From: Burkholderiales bacterium
Lineage (GTDB): Bacteria; Pseudomonadota; Gammaproteobacteria; Burkholderiales; SG8-39
Length of the DNA: 64,000 nucleotides
Direction of reading: 5' to 3'
Assembly (NCBI GenBank): GCA_017880775.1
Contig: JADGRQ010000014.1
Coordinates: 1 to 64,000, forward strand
The notes beneath the pieces are model-generated. The model worked only from the letters and a program-made list of their open reading frames with translations, was not told the origin of the DNA and did not search any database. Positions 18,162 to 26,770 of this stretch are shown piece after piece. Position numbers and translations under genes: made by a program. Positions within the stretch are counted from its first letter, which is position 1; each line of letters begins with the position of its first letter.

Positions 18162-18350
18162 CTATCGCTTGAGTCCAGCCTGCTTAAGGATACTGTTTAA
18201 CGTCGCCGGATGTAAGTCCTTGCTGGGCTTGCCGGGAGCCGTAACGCGTCCCGGCTTCAGGGGATGCTTGAATTGCCGATGGCTGCCCCGTGTATCGACA
18301 AGATACCATCCGTCTTCCCGCAGCATTACCAGAATCTCCGAAACCTTGAT
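18162..18350 (-). CDS. hicA: HicA-family toxin (mRNA interferase) with unusual or lost start codon
   Basis: The frame encodes a normal 62-residue HicA: KVSEILVMLREDGWYLVDTR, then GSHRQFKHPLKPGRVTAPGK with the catalytic His in G-S-H-R-Q, and LHPATLNSILKQAGLKR. Where the family has its initiating Met the codon is ATC (18348-18350), and a ribosome site (GGGGAAG) is correctly placed upstream. The nearest in-frame standard start is GTG at 18410, which adds 20 atypical residues. Either an unusual start is used, or the toxin has been silenced while the antitoxin remains. Confidence 0.75.
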   Translation of the reverse strand: MKVSEILVMLREDGWYLVDTRGSHRQFKHPLKPGRVTAPGKPSKDLHPATLNSILKQAGLKR

Positions 18351-18432
18351 CTGACGTTCTTCCCCGTTTGGAGAGGAACGGGCAATGCAATCCGCGGTTG
18401 ACCTGACCACAGAGTAGGGCGGCTGACTTAAG

Positions 18433-21120
18433 ATGCGGCGCATGCCTTTCGCGCCGCTCTGCAAGCCCGATCTTTTTGCCCGCCTCGTCACAGGCCACGC
18501 GGCGCGGATCAGCGTCGTCACGCCCAACCAGCGCCTTGCGCAGGCCCTGGCATCGGAGTTCGACCGCAGGCAGGTCGAGAAAGGCCTCGAGGTCTGGGAA
18601 GCGGCCGACATCCTGCCGTTCACCGCGTTCGTGGACCGCGCCTACGAGGACGCGCTGTATTCGGACCTGGCGGCCGAGCTCCCGTCGCTCGTCACGCCGG
18701 ATGAAGAGCAGCAGCTCTGGGAGGAATTGATCCGCGCCGGTCGCGGACGCGATCTGCTTGCGGTGCCGGAAACCGCGGCGCTGGCGCGCGAGGCCTGGCA
18801 GCTCGCGCACGAGTGGGGACTGCTTGCCGGACTGAAGCGCTACCCGCTAGATGATGACGCGCAGGCCTTTGCCGAATGGTCGCGCCGCTATGTCAAGCGC
18901 ACGAATGACGCTCGCCTGACCGACCGCGCCCGCCTGCCCGAACTGGTCGCCGGCGTGCTCGGGCATCCCTCGGTGAAGAAGCCAGCGTTACTCGTCGCCT
19001 ACGGCTTCGACATGGTCACGCCGCAGCAGCAGGCGCTGTTCGACGCGCACCAGGCGCAAGGCGCTGAGTTGCGCGCCTGCGCGCCGCGCAGGGTCGGCTC
19101 GAAGGCGACGCGCGTCGCATGCGCCGACGCGCGCGAGGAAATCCGCCAGGCGGCCCGCTGGGCGCGGTTGCGGCTGGAACAAAACGCTCTGGCGCGCATC
19201 GCCGTGGTGGTCCCGGACCTGGGCAAGCGGAAGAACGCGATCCGCCGCGTGTTCGCGCAGACGATGCTGCCGGGCGGAGGAAAGCAGACGCTACCTTTCA
19301 ACATCTCGCTCGGCGATCCGCTCGGCGCCTGGCCGCTCGCCGCGCACGCCTTGCTCGTGCTCGATCTGGCCTGGCGCGAGATCGAGTTCGAGCGCGCGAG
19401 CCTGCTCATACGCTCACCGTTTCTCGCCGCGGGCGATGCCGAGTCGCAGGCGCGCGCGCAACTCGACGCGGCGCTGCGGCGCCGCGCCGAGCCTTCGATC
19501 ACGCTGGAGCGGCTCTTGCCGCTCGTCTCCGAAGCGCCCGTGCTGGCGCAGAGGCTCGCGGCGCTTGCGGAGTTCCGCAAGGCGCGCCTGTTCGCACCGC
19601 AATCGCCGGGCGCGTGGGGCCGCGCGTTTTCCGAGGCGCTCGAACTGGTCGGTTTTCCGGGCGAGCGAGCGCTCGATTCGGATGAATACCAGACCCTCGG
19701 GAAATGGCACGAGCTGCTCGCGCAGTTCGCCCGCCTCGAGCGCGTGACCGCGAAGATGGGCTTCGGCGAGGCGCTCGCGCGCCTGAAACGCATGGCGCTC
19801 GAGGCGCTGTTCCAGCCCGAAACGCCCGAGGTGCCGGTGCAGGTGCTCGGCGTGCTGGAGGCGGCGGGAATGGAGTTCGACCACCTGTGGGTGATGGGCC
19901 TGTCGGACGAATCCTGGCCGTCGGCGCCGCGGCCAAATCCGTTCCTGCCGCTCGCGCTGCAGCGCGACGCCAAGCTGCCAAACGCTTCGCCCGCGGAAAA
20001 CCTCGCTCTCTCTCGCCGCTTGACGGCCGAATGGCTGGGCTGCGCGGGGGAAGTGGTGCTCTCGCATCCGTTGCGGGAAGATGAGCGCATGCTCGGTGCG
20101 AGTCCGTTGATCGCCGATGTGGCGGTTCGGTCGCTCGAACTGCCGCGTTTTGATACCTGGCGCGACGCAATCCACCGCACGCGCAGTCTTGAACGCATCA
20201 CCGACACCGAAGGTCCGGAACTTGGCGCAGCAGAGGCAGTACGGGGCGGTGCGTCGGTCGTCAAGGACCAGGCCGCCTGTGCGTTCCGCGCGTTCGCGAT
20301 TTACCGTCTTGGCGCGGAGGGCATCGAAGCACCGCATTCGGGGCTGGATGCGCTCGAGCGCGGGACGCTGGTTCACCACATGCTTGCGTCCGTATGGAAC
20401 GAGCTGAAAACGAAGCAGGCGCTCGATGCGACGAGCGCAGCCGCGCTCGATGCCATCCTCGCCAACGCCGCCGATGCAGCGATCGCGCGCGCGCGCCGCG
20501 ACCGGCCGACGATCCTCGCCGGACGCTTCGCGGGAATCGAAAAATCACGCCTGATGCGCCTCGCGCGCGACTGGCTCGCGCTTGAGCGCGCTCGCGGCGA
20601 ATTCACGGTGATTGCCCGCGAGGACAAGCGCGCGCTCGAGGTCGGCGGACTCAAGTTGAATGTACGCCTCGACCGCGTGGATGAAACCGCGGGCGGGCAG
20701 CGCATCGTGATTGACTACAAGACCGGCGAATCGAAACTTTCGAGCATGCTCGGTGCGCGGCCGGAGGAACCGCAGCTGCCGCTCTACCTCACCGCGTCCG
20801 AACCCGACGCGTCGGGCGTGGCCTTTGCGCAGGTGCGCGCGGGCGATATGAAGTTCGTCGGTCTCGCGCGCGCGGACGATCTGTTGCCGGGCGTCAAGAC
20901 ACCCGGCAAGGCGGGCCGCAGCGGCGCCGCGCCCGACTGGGACCAGCAGGTCGGGTTGTGGCGTGTCGAGATGGAGCGCCTCGCGCGCGGATTCGCGGAG
21001 GGACAGGCGCCCGTGGACCCTAAGCGGCGGCTGCAAACCTGTGAGTACTGCGACGTGAAGCCGTTCTGCCGCATCTACGAGCGGCTGGCGGATGTGCTGG
21101 AGGATTCTGAGAATGGCTGA
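18433..21120 (+). CDS. AddB-like nuclease/inactivated helicase subunit (PD-(D/E)XK)
   Basis: An 895-residue protein of the kind annotated as probable DNA repair protein next to AddA helicases in betaproteobacteria. The N-terminal 600 residues resemble a degenerate UvrD-type helicase core (no intact Walker A). The C-terminal nuclease has GGLKLNVRLDRVDE and IVIDYKTGESK, the D and D-x-K catalytic elements. One Cys in QAACAFRAFAIYRL and CEYCDVKPFC near the end match the four-Cys iron-sulfur staple of AddB-type nucleases. It overlaps the helicase gene by 8 bases. Likely role: resection of double-strand breaks. Confidence 0.85.
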   Translation: MRRMPFAPLCKPDLFARLVTGHAARISVVTPNQRLAQALASEFDRRQVEKGLEVWEAADILPFTAFVDRAYEDALYSDLAAELPSLVTPDEEQQLWEELIRAGRGRDLLAVPETAALAREAWQLAHEWGLLAGLKRYPLDDDAQAFAEWSRRYVKRTNDARLTDRARLPELVAGVLGHPSVKKPALLVAYGFDMVTPQQQALFDAHQAQGAELRACAPRRVGSKATRVACADAREEIRQAARWARLRLEQNALARIAVVVPDLGKRKNAIRRVFAQTMLPGGGKQTLPFNISLGDPLGAWPLAAHALLVLDLAWREIEFERASLLIRSPFLAAGDAESQARAQLDAALRRRAEPSITLERLLPLVSEAPVLAQRLAALAEFRKARLFAPQSPGAWGRAFSEALELVGFPGERALDSDEYQTLGKWHELLAQFARLERVTAKMGFGEALARLKRMALEALFQPETPEVPVQVLGVLEAAGMEFDHLWVMGLSDESWPSAPRPNPFLPLALQRDAKLPNASPAENLALSRRLTAEWLGCAGEVVLSHPLREDERMLGASPLIADVAVRSLELPRFDTWRDAIHRTRSLERITDTEGPELGAAEAVRGGASVVKDQAACAFRAFAIYRLGAEGIEAPHSGLDALERGTLVHHMLASVWNELKTKQALDATSAAALDAILANAADAAIARARRDRPTILAGRFAGIEKSRLMRLARDWLALERARGEFTVIAREDKRALEVGGLKLNVRLDRVDETAGGQRIVIDYKTGESKLSSMLGARPEEPQLPLYLTASEPDASGVAFAQVRAGDMKFVGLARADDLLPGVKTPGKAGRSGAAPDWDQQVGLWRVEMERLARGFAEGQAPVDPKRRLQTCEYCDVKPFCRIYERLADVLEDSENG

Positions 21121-24100
21121 CCGGTCCCTGGTTCCGGACCAGACCGAACGCGCCCGCGCGCTCGACCCGGAGCGCTCGTTCATCGTGCAGGCGCCGGCGG
21201 GGTCGGGGAAAACCGAGCTGCTGATCCAGCGGTACCTCGCGCTGCTCGCGCGCGTGGAGAATCCGGAAGAAATCGTAGCGATCACCTTCACGAAGAAGGC
21301 GGCGGGCGAGATGCGCGAGCGCGTTTTGCGCGCGCTCGCCGAAGGCAAGGCCGAGGACCGCTGGGAATTGCGGCAGAACCCGGCGCGGCTGCGCATCCAG
21401 ACCATCGATGCGATGTGCGCGTCGCTCACGCGCCAGATGCCGATGCTGTCGCGTTTCGGCGCGCAGCCCGAGATCGTAGAGGACGCTCGCTCGCTCTACC
21501 TCGAAGCCGCGCGCGCCACGCTCGAGCCTGCGACGCTCGATCACCACGCGGCGCGGCTGCTCGCGCACCTCGACAACAATGCGGCCCGCGTAGAGGAACT
21601 GCTGGCTGACATGCTGCAGCGGCGCGACCACTGGATCCGCCACTTGAAGGACATGGACCGCGCGGCGCTCGAAGCCGCGCTCGGGAACGAGCGCGCGCGC
21701 CTCGCTGAGCGCGCGCAGGCGCTCTACCCGGGCGATGCGCCGGCGGACGTGGCAGCGTGGCAATCGCTCGCGCTGTCACTGCTCACCAAGGCCGATCGCG
21801 GCTGGCGCAAGAAATCGAAGGAGGCGCAGGCGCTCTCCAATAACGAGCCGTTGCGCGAAGCGCTTTCCGACCTGCTCGATGCGCCGCCTGCGCAATATAC
21901 GGATGCGCAGTGGGAAGTGCTGACCGCGCTCGAGCCGCTGCTCAAGCTCGCGCTCGCGCAGCTCGAGCTCGTGTTCCGGTCGCGCGGCGAGGTGGACTTC
22001 ACCGAGGTTTCCAGGCGCGCGCTCGACGCGCTGGGCAGCGACGATGCGCCCACCGACCTCGCGCTCGCGCTCGATTACCGCATCCGCCACCTGCTGGTGG
22101 ACGAGTTCCAGGACACGTCGATCAGCCAGTACGAGCTGATCGCGCGGCTCACCGCCGGCTGGGAGCCGGGCGATGCTCGCACGCTGTTCGCGGTGGGCGA
22201 TCCGATGCAGTCCATCTACCGCTTCCGCGAAGCCGAGGTGGGCGAGTTTCTGAAGACCTGGACGGGCGGCCGCCTGGGCGAGGTGGACGTGGAGCGCGTG
22301 CGGCTGAAGGCGAATTTCCGCTCGCAGGCGGGCATCGTAGAGTGGGTGAACGCGGCTTTCGCGCGCGTGATGCCCTTGACGGAGGACGCCGCCGCGGGCG
22401 CTGTGCCGTATGCCGATTCGAGCGCCGTGCATGCGGCGCTCGGCGGGGATGCGGTCAGGGTGCATCCGTTCTTCAACGGCGAAACGCAAGGCGAGGCGAA
22501 GCGCGTGGTCGAACTTGTTGCGCGGGTGCGGAGCGAAGAGCCCGCATCGACCGTCGCCATACTCGTTCGCAACCGCAGTCACCTTTCCGAGATCGTTCCC
22601 GGTTTGCGCGACGCGGGCCTGCGCTTTCGCGCCGTAGAGATCACGTCGCTTGACCGCCGTCCGGTGGTGCAGGACCTGCATTCGCTCGCGCGCGCGCTCG
22701 CGCACCCCGCCGACCGCCTCGCGTGGCTAGCCATCCTCCGCGCGCCGTGGTGCGGCCTCACGCTTGAAGAACTGCACGATCTCGTCGTTCCCGCGAAGGC
22801 GGGAACCCAGACGGTTTTTGAACTGATTCAAGATTCGATGCTCCCGCGCATTGCGCGGACTAAGGAGGTCTCTTCTGCTGCGCTTGCGAACCGCCTCCGC
22901 GGTTCCCTGCGCAACCGCGTGGAATCGGCATGGCTCTCACTTGGCGGCCCGGCGTGCGTCGAGGGCGAGACCGATCTCGAGGATGCCGCGGTCTATCTCG
23001 ATGCGCTGGAGGAAGCCGAACAAGCGGGCACGATCGCCGACCTGGCGGCGTTCGAGCAGCGGCTGCAGAAGCTGTGGGCGCTGCCCGACGTGCACGCGGC
23101 TGCGAACGACGTGCAGATCATGACCATCCACAAAGCCAAGGGCCTGGAGTTCGACCACGTCATCGTTCCCGGGCTGGGGCGCGTGCCGCGCGGGGATGAG
23201 AAGAGGCTGTTCCTGTGGATGGAACGGCCGCGCGGGGAGAGGGAGGAATTGCTGGTCGCGCCGATTGAGGAAACGGGGGCGCATGACGATCCGATTTACG
23301 CGTGCGTGAAGAAGCTCGATGCCGAGCGCGCGGGGCATGAGGCCGCGCGCTTGCTCTATGTTGCCGCCACGCGCGCGAAGTTGCGGCTGCATTTGCTCGG
23401 AGGCGTGAGCGCGAAGAGCGGGAAGCCGTCGAAGAATTCGCTCCTCGCCGGACTCTGGCCGGTGGTGGAGCCGGCGTTCGGTTCGTTGGTGATTGACGGA
23501 GAAGACTCGGGGAGCGGAACAGTCGTGCAGATGCCGAATCAGGATTTGGTTCGGCTTGCTTCGGGGTGGACGTTGCCTGCGGCGCCTTCTTCAGTTGCCT
23601 GGACAGCTCCGGTCGATGAAGCACGGGTGCAGGAGGAGATCGAATTCTCCTGGGTCGGCGAGACCGCGCGGCATGTGGGAAGCGTGGTGCATCGGTGGCT
23701 GCAGCGGATCGGGGATGATGCGTTGGTTGGGTGGGATGAGAAGCGGGTTGCGGGGATGGGTGAGGCGGTGAGAGGGGCGCTTGCGGGGCGGGGGGTGTCG
23801 GTTTCGGAGTTGGGGCGGGCTTCGGATCGGGTGCTTGCTGCGCTTGCGAATTCGATCAAGGATGAAAAAGGGCGTTGGCTGCTCGGGCCGCATGAGCGGG
23901 CGTATTCGGAGCATCGGCTGGTTGCTATGGTAGATGGCGAGCGGAGGAGGCTGGTGATTGACCGGTTGTTCGTAACTCCGGATGGGAAGCAGTGGGTGGT
24001 GGATTACAAGACGAGTACGCACGAGGGGGCGGATGTTGAAGGTTTTCTTGGGCGGGAGCAGGAGCGGTATGCGGAACAGTTGCGGAGATACGCTGGCGCG

Positions 24101-24169
24101 CTTGGAGGCAAGGTCCGCTGCGGGCTTTACTTTCCGTTGCTCCAGGGATGGCGCGAAACGGACACCTAG
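21113..24169 (+). CDS. AddA-like UvrD/RecB-family helicase-nuclease
   Basis: A 1018-residue helicase-nuclease starting MADRSLVPDQTERARALDPE. Walker A is APAGSGKTELLIQRYLAL, motif Ia/Ib includes AITFTKKAAGEMRERVL, Walker B/motif II is HLLVDEFQDTSISQYEL, and QIMTIHKAKGLEFDHVIVPG is motif V. The C-terminal RecB-like nuclease has VIDRLFVTPD and WVVDYKTSTHEG. It forms the partner of the preceding gene (8-base overlap), together an AddAB-type recombinational repair enzyme. A repeat-derived insert (VVPAKAGTQ) sits in the middle, and the last 700 bases use noticeably more G- and T-ending codons. Confidence 0.92.
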   Translation: MADRSLVPDQTERARALDPERSFIVQAPAGSGKTELLIQRYLALLARVENPEEIVAITFTKKAAGEMRERVLRALAEGKAEDRWELRQNPARLRIQTIDAMCASLTRQMPMLSRFGAQPEIVEDARSLYLEAARATLEPATLDHHAARLLAHLDNNAARVEELLADMLQRRDHWIRHLKDMDRAALEAALGNERARLAERAQALYPGDAPADVAAWQSLALSLLTKADRGWRKKSKEAQALSNNEPLREALSDLLDAPPAQYTDAQWEVLTALEPLLKLALAQLELVFRSRGEVDFTEVSRRALDALGSDDAPTDLALALDYRIRHLLVDEFQDTSISQYELIARLTAGWEPGDARTLFAVGDPMQSIYRFREAEVGEFLKTWTGGRLGEVDVERVRLKANFRSQAGIVEWVNAAFARVMPLTEDAAAGAVPYADSSAVHAALGGDAVRVHPFFNGETQGEAKRVVELVARVRSEEPASTVAILVRNRSHLSEIVPGLRDAGLRFRAVEITSLDRRPVVQDLHSLARALAHPADRLAWLAILRAPWCGLTLEELHDLVVPAKAGTQTVFELIQDSMLPRIARTKEVSSAALANRLRGSLRNRVESAWLSLGGPACVEGETDLEDAAVYLDALEEAEQAGTIADLAAFEQRLQKLWALPDVHAAANDVQIMTIHKAKGLEFDHVIVPGLGRVPRGDEKRLFLWMERPRGEREELLVAPIEETGAHDDPIYACVKKLDAERAGHEAARLLYVAATRAKLRLHLLGGVSAKSGKPSKNSLLAGLWPVVEPAFGSLVIDGEDSGSGTVVQMPNQDLVRLASGWTLPAAPSSVAWTAPVDEARVQEEIEFSWVGETARHVGSVVHRWLQRIGDDALVGWDEKRVAGMGEAVRGALAGRGVSVSELGRASDRVLAALANSIKDEKGRWLLGPHERAYSEHRLVAMVDGERRRLVIDRLFVTPDGKQWVVDYKTSTHEGADVEGFLGREQERYAEQLRRYAGALGGKVRCGLYFPLLQGWRETDT
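22787..22806. repeat. REP-like palindrome inside the helicase gene
   Basis: GTTCCCGC-GAAG-GCGGGAAC is a perfect 8-bp stem with a GAAG loop, translated in frame as V-P-A-K-A-G-T. This matches the dispersed betaproteobacterial element that often reads as IPAKAG in coding regions. A related, decayed copy lies at 54133 inside a PrpD gene. Confidence 0.6.
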
Positions 24170-24234
24170 GCATATGCCTTGATCTATACCAACGGGCGGC
24201 CTAGAATGCGGCATTGCTTTCCGGAGTACCGCCG

Positions 24235-24477
24235 ATGGACCGTCCCGTCACCGCCAAACTGTTCCGCAACGGCCGCAGCCAGGCCGTGCGCCTGCCCGCG
24301 AAGTTCCGCTTCGAGGGCGCCGACGAGGTGTTCGTCTCCAAGGTCGGCGACAAGGTCGTGCTCTCGGCCAAGCCGTCGTCATGGGATGACTTCTTTGACG
24401 CGAAGCCAGAGGGCGCGCAGGGGTTCCTCGGCCGCCGCAACGACCGGCTGCCGCAGAAGCGCAGGCTGTTCCGGTGA
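24235..24477 (+). CDS. vapB: VapB-type antitoxin (AbrB fold)
   Basis: An 80-residue antitoxin: MDRPVTAKLFRNGRSQAVRL, then PAKFRFEGADEVFVSKVGDK. The F-R-N-G-R-S-Q-A-V-R-L-P motif is the VapB/MazE swapped-hairpin DNA-binding signature. The C-terminal half (SWDDFFDAK, then RRNDRLPQ) would wrap the toxin. GGAG precedes the ATG at 24235. Its stop overlaps the GTG of vapC. A partly deleted copy of the same operon lies at 29266-29575. Confidence 0.9.
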   Translation: MDRPVTAKLFRNGRSQAVRLPAKFRFEGADEVFVSKVGDKVVLSAKPSSWDDFFDAKPEGAQGFLGRRNDRLPQKRRLFR

Positions 24478-24875
24478 AACGCTACATGCTCGACACGGAC
24501 ATTTCGAGCTATGTCATCCGCAAGCGCCCGGAGCCGGTGCGGAGGCGGTTTCAGGAACTGGACAGCGGGCAGTTGTGCATCTCCGTGGTGTCCGAGGCCG
24601 AACTGCTCTTTGGCGTGAAGGCGAAAGGCTCGCCGCACGCTCTGGCGTCGATGGTCGCGGATTTCCTGCGCCGCCTGGATGTGCTCGACTGGTCGCGCGC
24701 CGCCGCCCAGCACTACGCCGATATCCGGGCGAAGCTGGAGTCGGCGGGAACGCCGATCGGCAACATGGATCTCATGATCGCGGCCCACGCGCGCAGCGCC
24801 GGCGCGGTGCTGGTGACGAACAACGAGAAGCACTTTCGCCGCGTCGAAGGACTGAAGGTCGAGAATTGGGCGTGA
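24474..24875 (+). CDS. vapC: VapC-type PIN-domain toxin
   Basis: A 133-residue PIN-domain ribonuclease toxin. The acidic metal-binding residues lie in MLDTDISSYVIRK (near residue 8), SVVSEAELLFGV, and GTPIGNMDLMIAAHARS, and the ending VLVTNNEKHFRRVEGLKVEN is typical of VapC. Start is GTG at 24474, overlapping the vapB stop by four bases, so translation is coupled. VapC toxins cleave tRNA or rRNA; the target cannot be predicted. The 3' part is over 90% identical by eye to the truncated copy at 29.4 kb. Confidence 0.92.
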   Translation: MKRYMLDTDISSYVIRKRPEPVRRRFQELDSGQLCISVVSEAELLFGVKAKGSPHALASMVADFLRRLDVLDWSRAAAQHYADIRAKLESAGTPIGNMDLMIAAHARSAGAVLVTNNEKHFRRVEGLKVENWA

Positions 24876-24989
24876 GGCTGCCGTCCCTCTATCGCGCGCT
24901 GATGCGTCGATGCGCGTAGAGCCTGGCGAAATGGGGCATCGAGGCGGCCCTTCACGCGGTATATTCGCCGTTCACCAGGGAGCCCAACC

Positions 24990-25967
24990 ATGAATCTCAC
25001 CCGCATCAGGACGGTCGCGCTTGGATTGCTCCTGGCACAGTTTGCGTTCGCACCAGCCGCATTTGCCCAGGCCTATCCGTCCAAGACCATCAACCTGGTC
25101 GTTCCCTTCCCTGCCGGCGGCGGCACCGACATCGTGGCGCGGATGATCGCGGACAAGCTGAGGGAGCCGCTCAAGGCCAGCGTGATCGTCGAGAACAAGC
25201 CCGGCGCTTCCGCGCAGATCGGCAACCGGTATGTCATCGACTCCGCGCCCGACGGCTACACGCTGCTGGTGGGGACCACGTCGCTGATCAACGGCCCGGC
25301 GCTCTTTCCGAACCTGCCTTACGACGCCATGAAGCAGCTCCGGCCCGTGATCAGCCTGGCCGACCTGCCCATCTTCCTTTCTGTCAGCACGCAGAAATAC
25401 AGCGCGAAGACGATGCGCGAGTTCATCGAGGTGGCGAAGAAGACCCCCAACCTGAACTACGGTTCCGCGGGGCCGGGCACGACGCTGCACATGAGCGCCG
25501 AGTGGTTCAAGGCGAACACCGGGATCGAGGCCGTCCATATTCCGTTCAAGGGCAGCGGCCAGGAAGTGGTGGCGCTCGCCGGCGGGCAGGTGGACTTCGC
25601 CATGGAGAACCTCGGCGCGGTGCAGCCGATGGTGCAGTCCAACCGCGTGAGGCTCCTGGGCGTGGCCTCGCCTGCGCGGCATCCGCACGTCCCCGACGTG
25701 CCGACCTTCAAGGAGGCCGGGCTGCCCGAAGTGAACCTCGCCACCTGGATCTTCCTGATGGCGCCGGCGGCGACGCCGGATGCGGTGGTCGGGCTCCTCA
25801 ACCGCACCATCAACGACATCCTGAAGATGCCCGATACCCGGGAGAAGCTCCTGCAGCAGGGCTTCGTGCAGACTGGCGGCACGCCCGAGGAGATGCTGAA
25901 GCGGATGAAGGACGAGGCCGCGCTGTGGGGCACGGTGATCAAGAACGCCCACATCACGGTCCAATAA
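24990..25967 (+). CDS. Bug/TctC-type periplasmic solute-binding protein
   Basis: A 325-residue receptor with a Sec-type signal peptide (MNLTRIRTVALGLLLAQFAF, cleavage near A-F-A-Q). Family hallmarks are AYPSKTINLVVPFPAGGGTD, ENKPGASAQIGNRYV and LNYGSAGPGTTLHMSAEWFK. It is the first gene of an operon with a crotonase, an acyl-CoA ligase and a RidA protein (gaps of 11 and 9 bases, then a 4-base overlap). The bound substrate is probably the carboxylate that the downstream enzymes activate as a CoA thioester (inference). Confidence 0.92.
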   Translation: MNLTRIRTVALGLLLAQFAFAPAAFAQAYPSKTINLVVPFPAGGGTDIVARMIADKLREPLKASVIVENKPGASAQIGNRYVIDSAPDGYTLLVGTTSLINGPALFPNLPYDAMKQLRPVISLADLPIFLSVSTQKYSAKTMREFIEVAKKTPNLNYGSAGPGTTLHMSAEWFKANTGIEAVHIPFKGSGQEVVALAGGQVDFAMENLGAVQPMVQSNRVRLLGVASPARHPHVPDVPTFKEAGLPEVNLATWIFLMAPAATPDAVVGLLNRTINDILKMPDTREKLLQQGFVQTGGTPEEMLKRMKDEAALWGTVIKNAHITVQ

Positions 25968-25978
25968 CAGGAGCCGCC

Positions 25979-26761
25979 GTGTCCGAACTCGTAAGGCTGG
26001 AGAAGAACGGCCAGGTGATCACGATCACGCTGGATAACCCGCCGGTCAATGCCGTGTCGACCAAGGTGCTCACCGCGCTCAACAAGGCCTTCGACGACGC
26101 GGAAGAAGACGCCGACGCGCGCTGCATCATCCTCGCGGGCGCCGGCGAGAAAGCGTTCTGCGCCGGCGGCGACATGCGGGAGGAGAAGGATTTCGGCGAT
26201 CCCGAGAACGCGCGCGCCTTCCGAACCTTCGGCCGCAACACGCTCAACCGCATCGAGAACGGCAAGCTCCCGGTCGTCGCCGCGATCCACGGATACTGCA
26301 TCGGCGGCGGCACGGCGCTGGGGTGGGTCTGCGACATCCGCGTGGCCGCCGGGAACTCGGTGTTCCGCGCGGGCGACGCCTATCTCGGCATCCTGCCGAG
26401 CTGGGGCATGGGGCTCACGCGCCTGCCGCGCTACGTCGGCCGCAACCGCGCGCTCGACATCCTGCTGATCGGCGAAAACTTCGGCGCGAAGGAAGCGTTC
26501 GACATGGGCCTCGTGACGCGCGTGGTGCCGCGGGACAAGCTGATGGAAGAGTGCGAGAAGATCGCGCGCCGCATCTGCAAGGCGTCACCGGCCGCGATCC
26601 GCGCCACCCGCCAGGCCGTCGCGGGCAACCTTCGCCTCAGCTGGGACGACATGGTGACACTCGAGATCGAGCTTTGCGAAACGATGTTCGCGCATCCCGA
26701 CGCCCACGAGGGGCCGAAGGCGTTTGCGGAGAAGCGCGAGCCCCGCTTCGGCCAGTCGTAG
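25979..26761 (+). CDS. Crotonase-superfamily protein (enoyl-CoA hydratase-like) with altered catalytic residues
   Basis: A 260-residue crotonase-fold protein, GTG start after AGGAG. CAGGDMREEKDF and VAAIHGYCIGGGTALGWVCD form the CoA and oxyanion-hole regions. In classical enoyl-CoA hydratase the first catalytic Glu follows GGG-C (as GGGCEL) and the second lies in P-E-x-L-G; here they read GGGTAL and G-D-A-Y-L-G, so the first Glu is Ala and the second Asp. It probably catalyses another crotonase reaction (isomerisation, hydrolysis, C-C cleavage). It lies between the Bug receptor and the CoA ligase. Confidence 0.88.
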   Translation: MSELVRLEKNGQVITITLDNPPVNAVSTKVLTALNKAFDDAEEDADARCIILAGAGEKAFCAGGDMREEKDFGDPENARAFRTFGRNTLNRIENGKLPVVAAIHGYCIGGGTALGWVCDIRVAAGNSVFRAGDAYLGILPSWGMGLTRLPRYVGRNRALDILLIGENFGAKEAFDMGLVTRVVPRDKLMEECEKIARRICKASPAAIRATRQAVAGNLRLSWDDMVTLEIELCETMFAHPDAHEGPKAFAEKREPRFGQS

Positions 26762-26770
26762 GAACCCGGC

